A program made the position numbers and the translations under genes. A stretch of DNA of 5,403 nt from positions 1 to 5,403 of the forward strand of contig CANRMO010000164.1 of assembly GCA_947631755.1 (NCBI GenBank), given 5' to 3'. This document shows positions 5,311 through 5,403 of this stretch, piece after piece. The notes under the pieces were generated by a model. That model worked only from the letters and a program-made list of their open reading frames with translations. It searched no databases and had not been told where the DNA came from. The first letter of the stretch is position 1; every line of letters begins with the position of its first letter. This DNA comes from an uncultured Lachnospiraceae bacterium (GTDB lineage: Bacteria; Bacillota; Clostridia; Lachnospirales; Lachnospiraceae).

Positions 5311-5403
5311 TCACGGCGCAAAAACTAACGTAGCGGCAAACACATTCCCCTCTATTGATATCTCGAGCTTTCCACCGCACACCTCCATGAGTTCCCCGGC
5401 GAT
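5311..5403 (-). CDS. C-terminal end of a probable sensor histidine kinase (GHKL/HATPase type), partial
   Basis: Only the last 30 codons and a TGA stop (5313-5311) are inside the window; the 5' part lies beyond position 5403. The reading frame is open up to the edge. The tail contains ELMEVCGGKLEISIEG followed by NVFAATLVFAP. An amphipathic helix, then a Gly-Gly pair, a short beta strand, an 'EGNVF' turn and a final hydrophobic strand ending in Pro is the usual ending of histidine-kinase ATPase domains, especially the GHKL class of AgrC-like peptide sensors. If correct, the protein would be a membrane sensor that phosphorylates a response regulator encoded outside the window. The stop is only a few bases upstream of the promoter of the next operon and no terminator hairpin is visible between them, so some read-through into the surface-protein genes is possible. 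Identification rests on a very short segment and is an inference from pattern, not a full domain. Confidence 0.5.
   Translation of the reverse strand: MAGELMEVCGGKLEISIEGNVFAATLVFAP

Overview
The window looks like a stretch of chromosome from a Gram-positive gut or anaerobe-type Firmicute of the Clostridia, probably Lachnospiraceae or a close relative. This is inferred from strong AGGAGG-type ribosome binding sites, a consensus sigma-A promoter, and secreted proteins built from Ig-like (Big_2), SH3b, fibronectin-III-like, Flg_new/InlB-B-like and Cys-containing leucine-rich repeat modules with very lysine-rich ends. No species can be named from the sequence alone.

All real genes lie on the minus strand, so the layout reads from right to left. 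At the right edge (5403-5311) are the last 30 residues of a protein whose end resembles the C-terminus of a GHKL/HATPase-type sensor histidine kinase. Directly after its stop comes a near-perfect promoter (TTGACA, 17 nt, TAATAT). It drives an apparent operon of secreted proteins: (1) a multi-domain Ig-like surface protein (5219-3315), split into two in-frame halves by a single TGA at 4121-4119; (2) an 838-residue secreted subtilisin-family protease (3272-756) whose C-terminal half carries a histidine/aspartate-rich helical segment resembling the zinc-dependent phospholipase C fold, followed by a lysine-rich beta tail; (3) a secreted EF-hand plus leucine-rich-repeat protein (741 to beyond position 1), whose Shine-Dalgarno overlaps the protease stop codon. 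Gaps are 42 nt and 14 nt, and no terminator is visible between the genes.

Together this is a cell-surface/secretome cassette: a large wall-associated Ig/SH3b protein, a protease with a possible second enzymatic domain, and a calcium-loop LRR protein likely used in protein-protein contacts. The neighbouring kinase remnant is compatible with a two-component system upstream, but whether it controls this operon is unknown. The most notable points are the single-codon interruption (expected glycine GGA to TGA) and the protease fused to a metal-hydrolase-like domain. Base composition also shifts inside the protease gene, from about 55-60% GC in the catalytic half to about 30-38% GC in the C-terminal half. 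There is no gene-free stretch longer than 300 bases; the largest is the 91-base promoter/leader region at 5220-5310.
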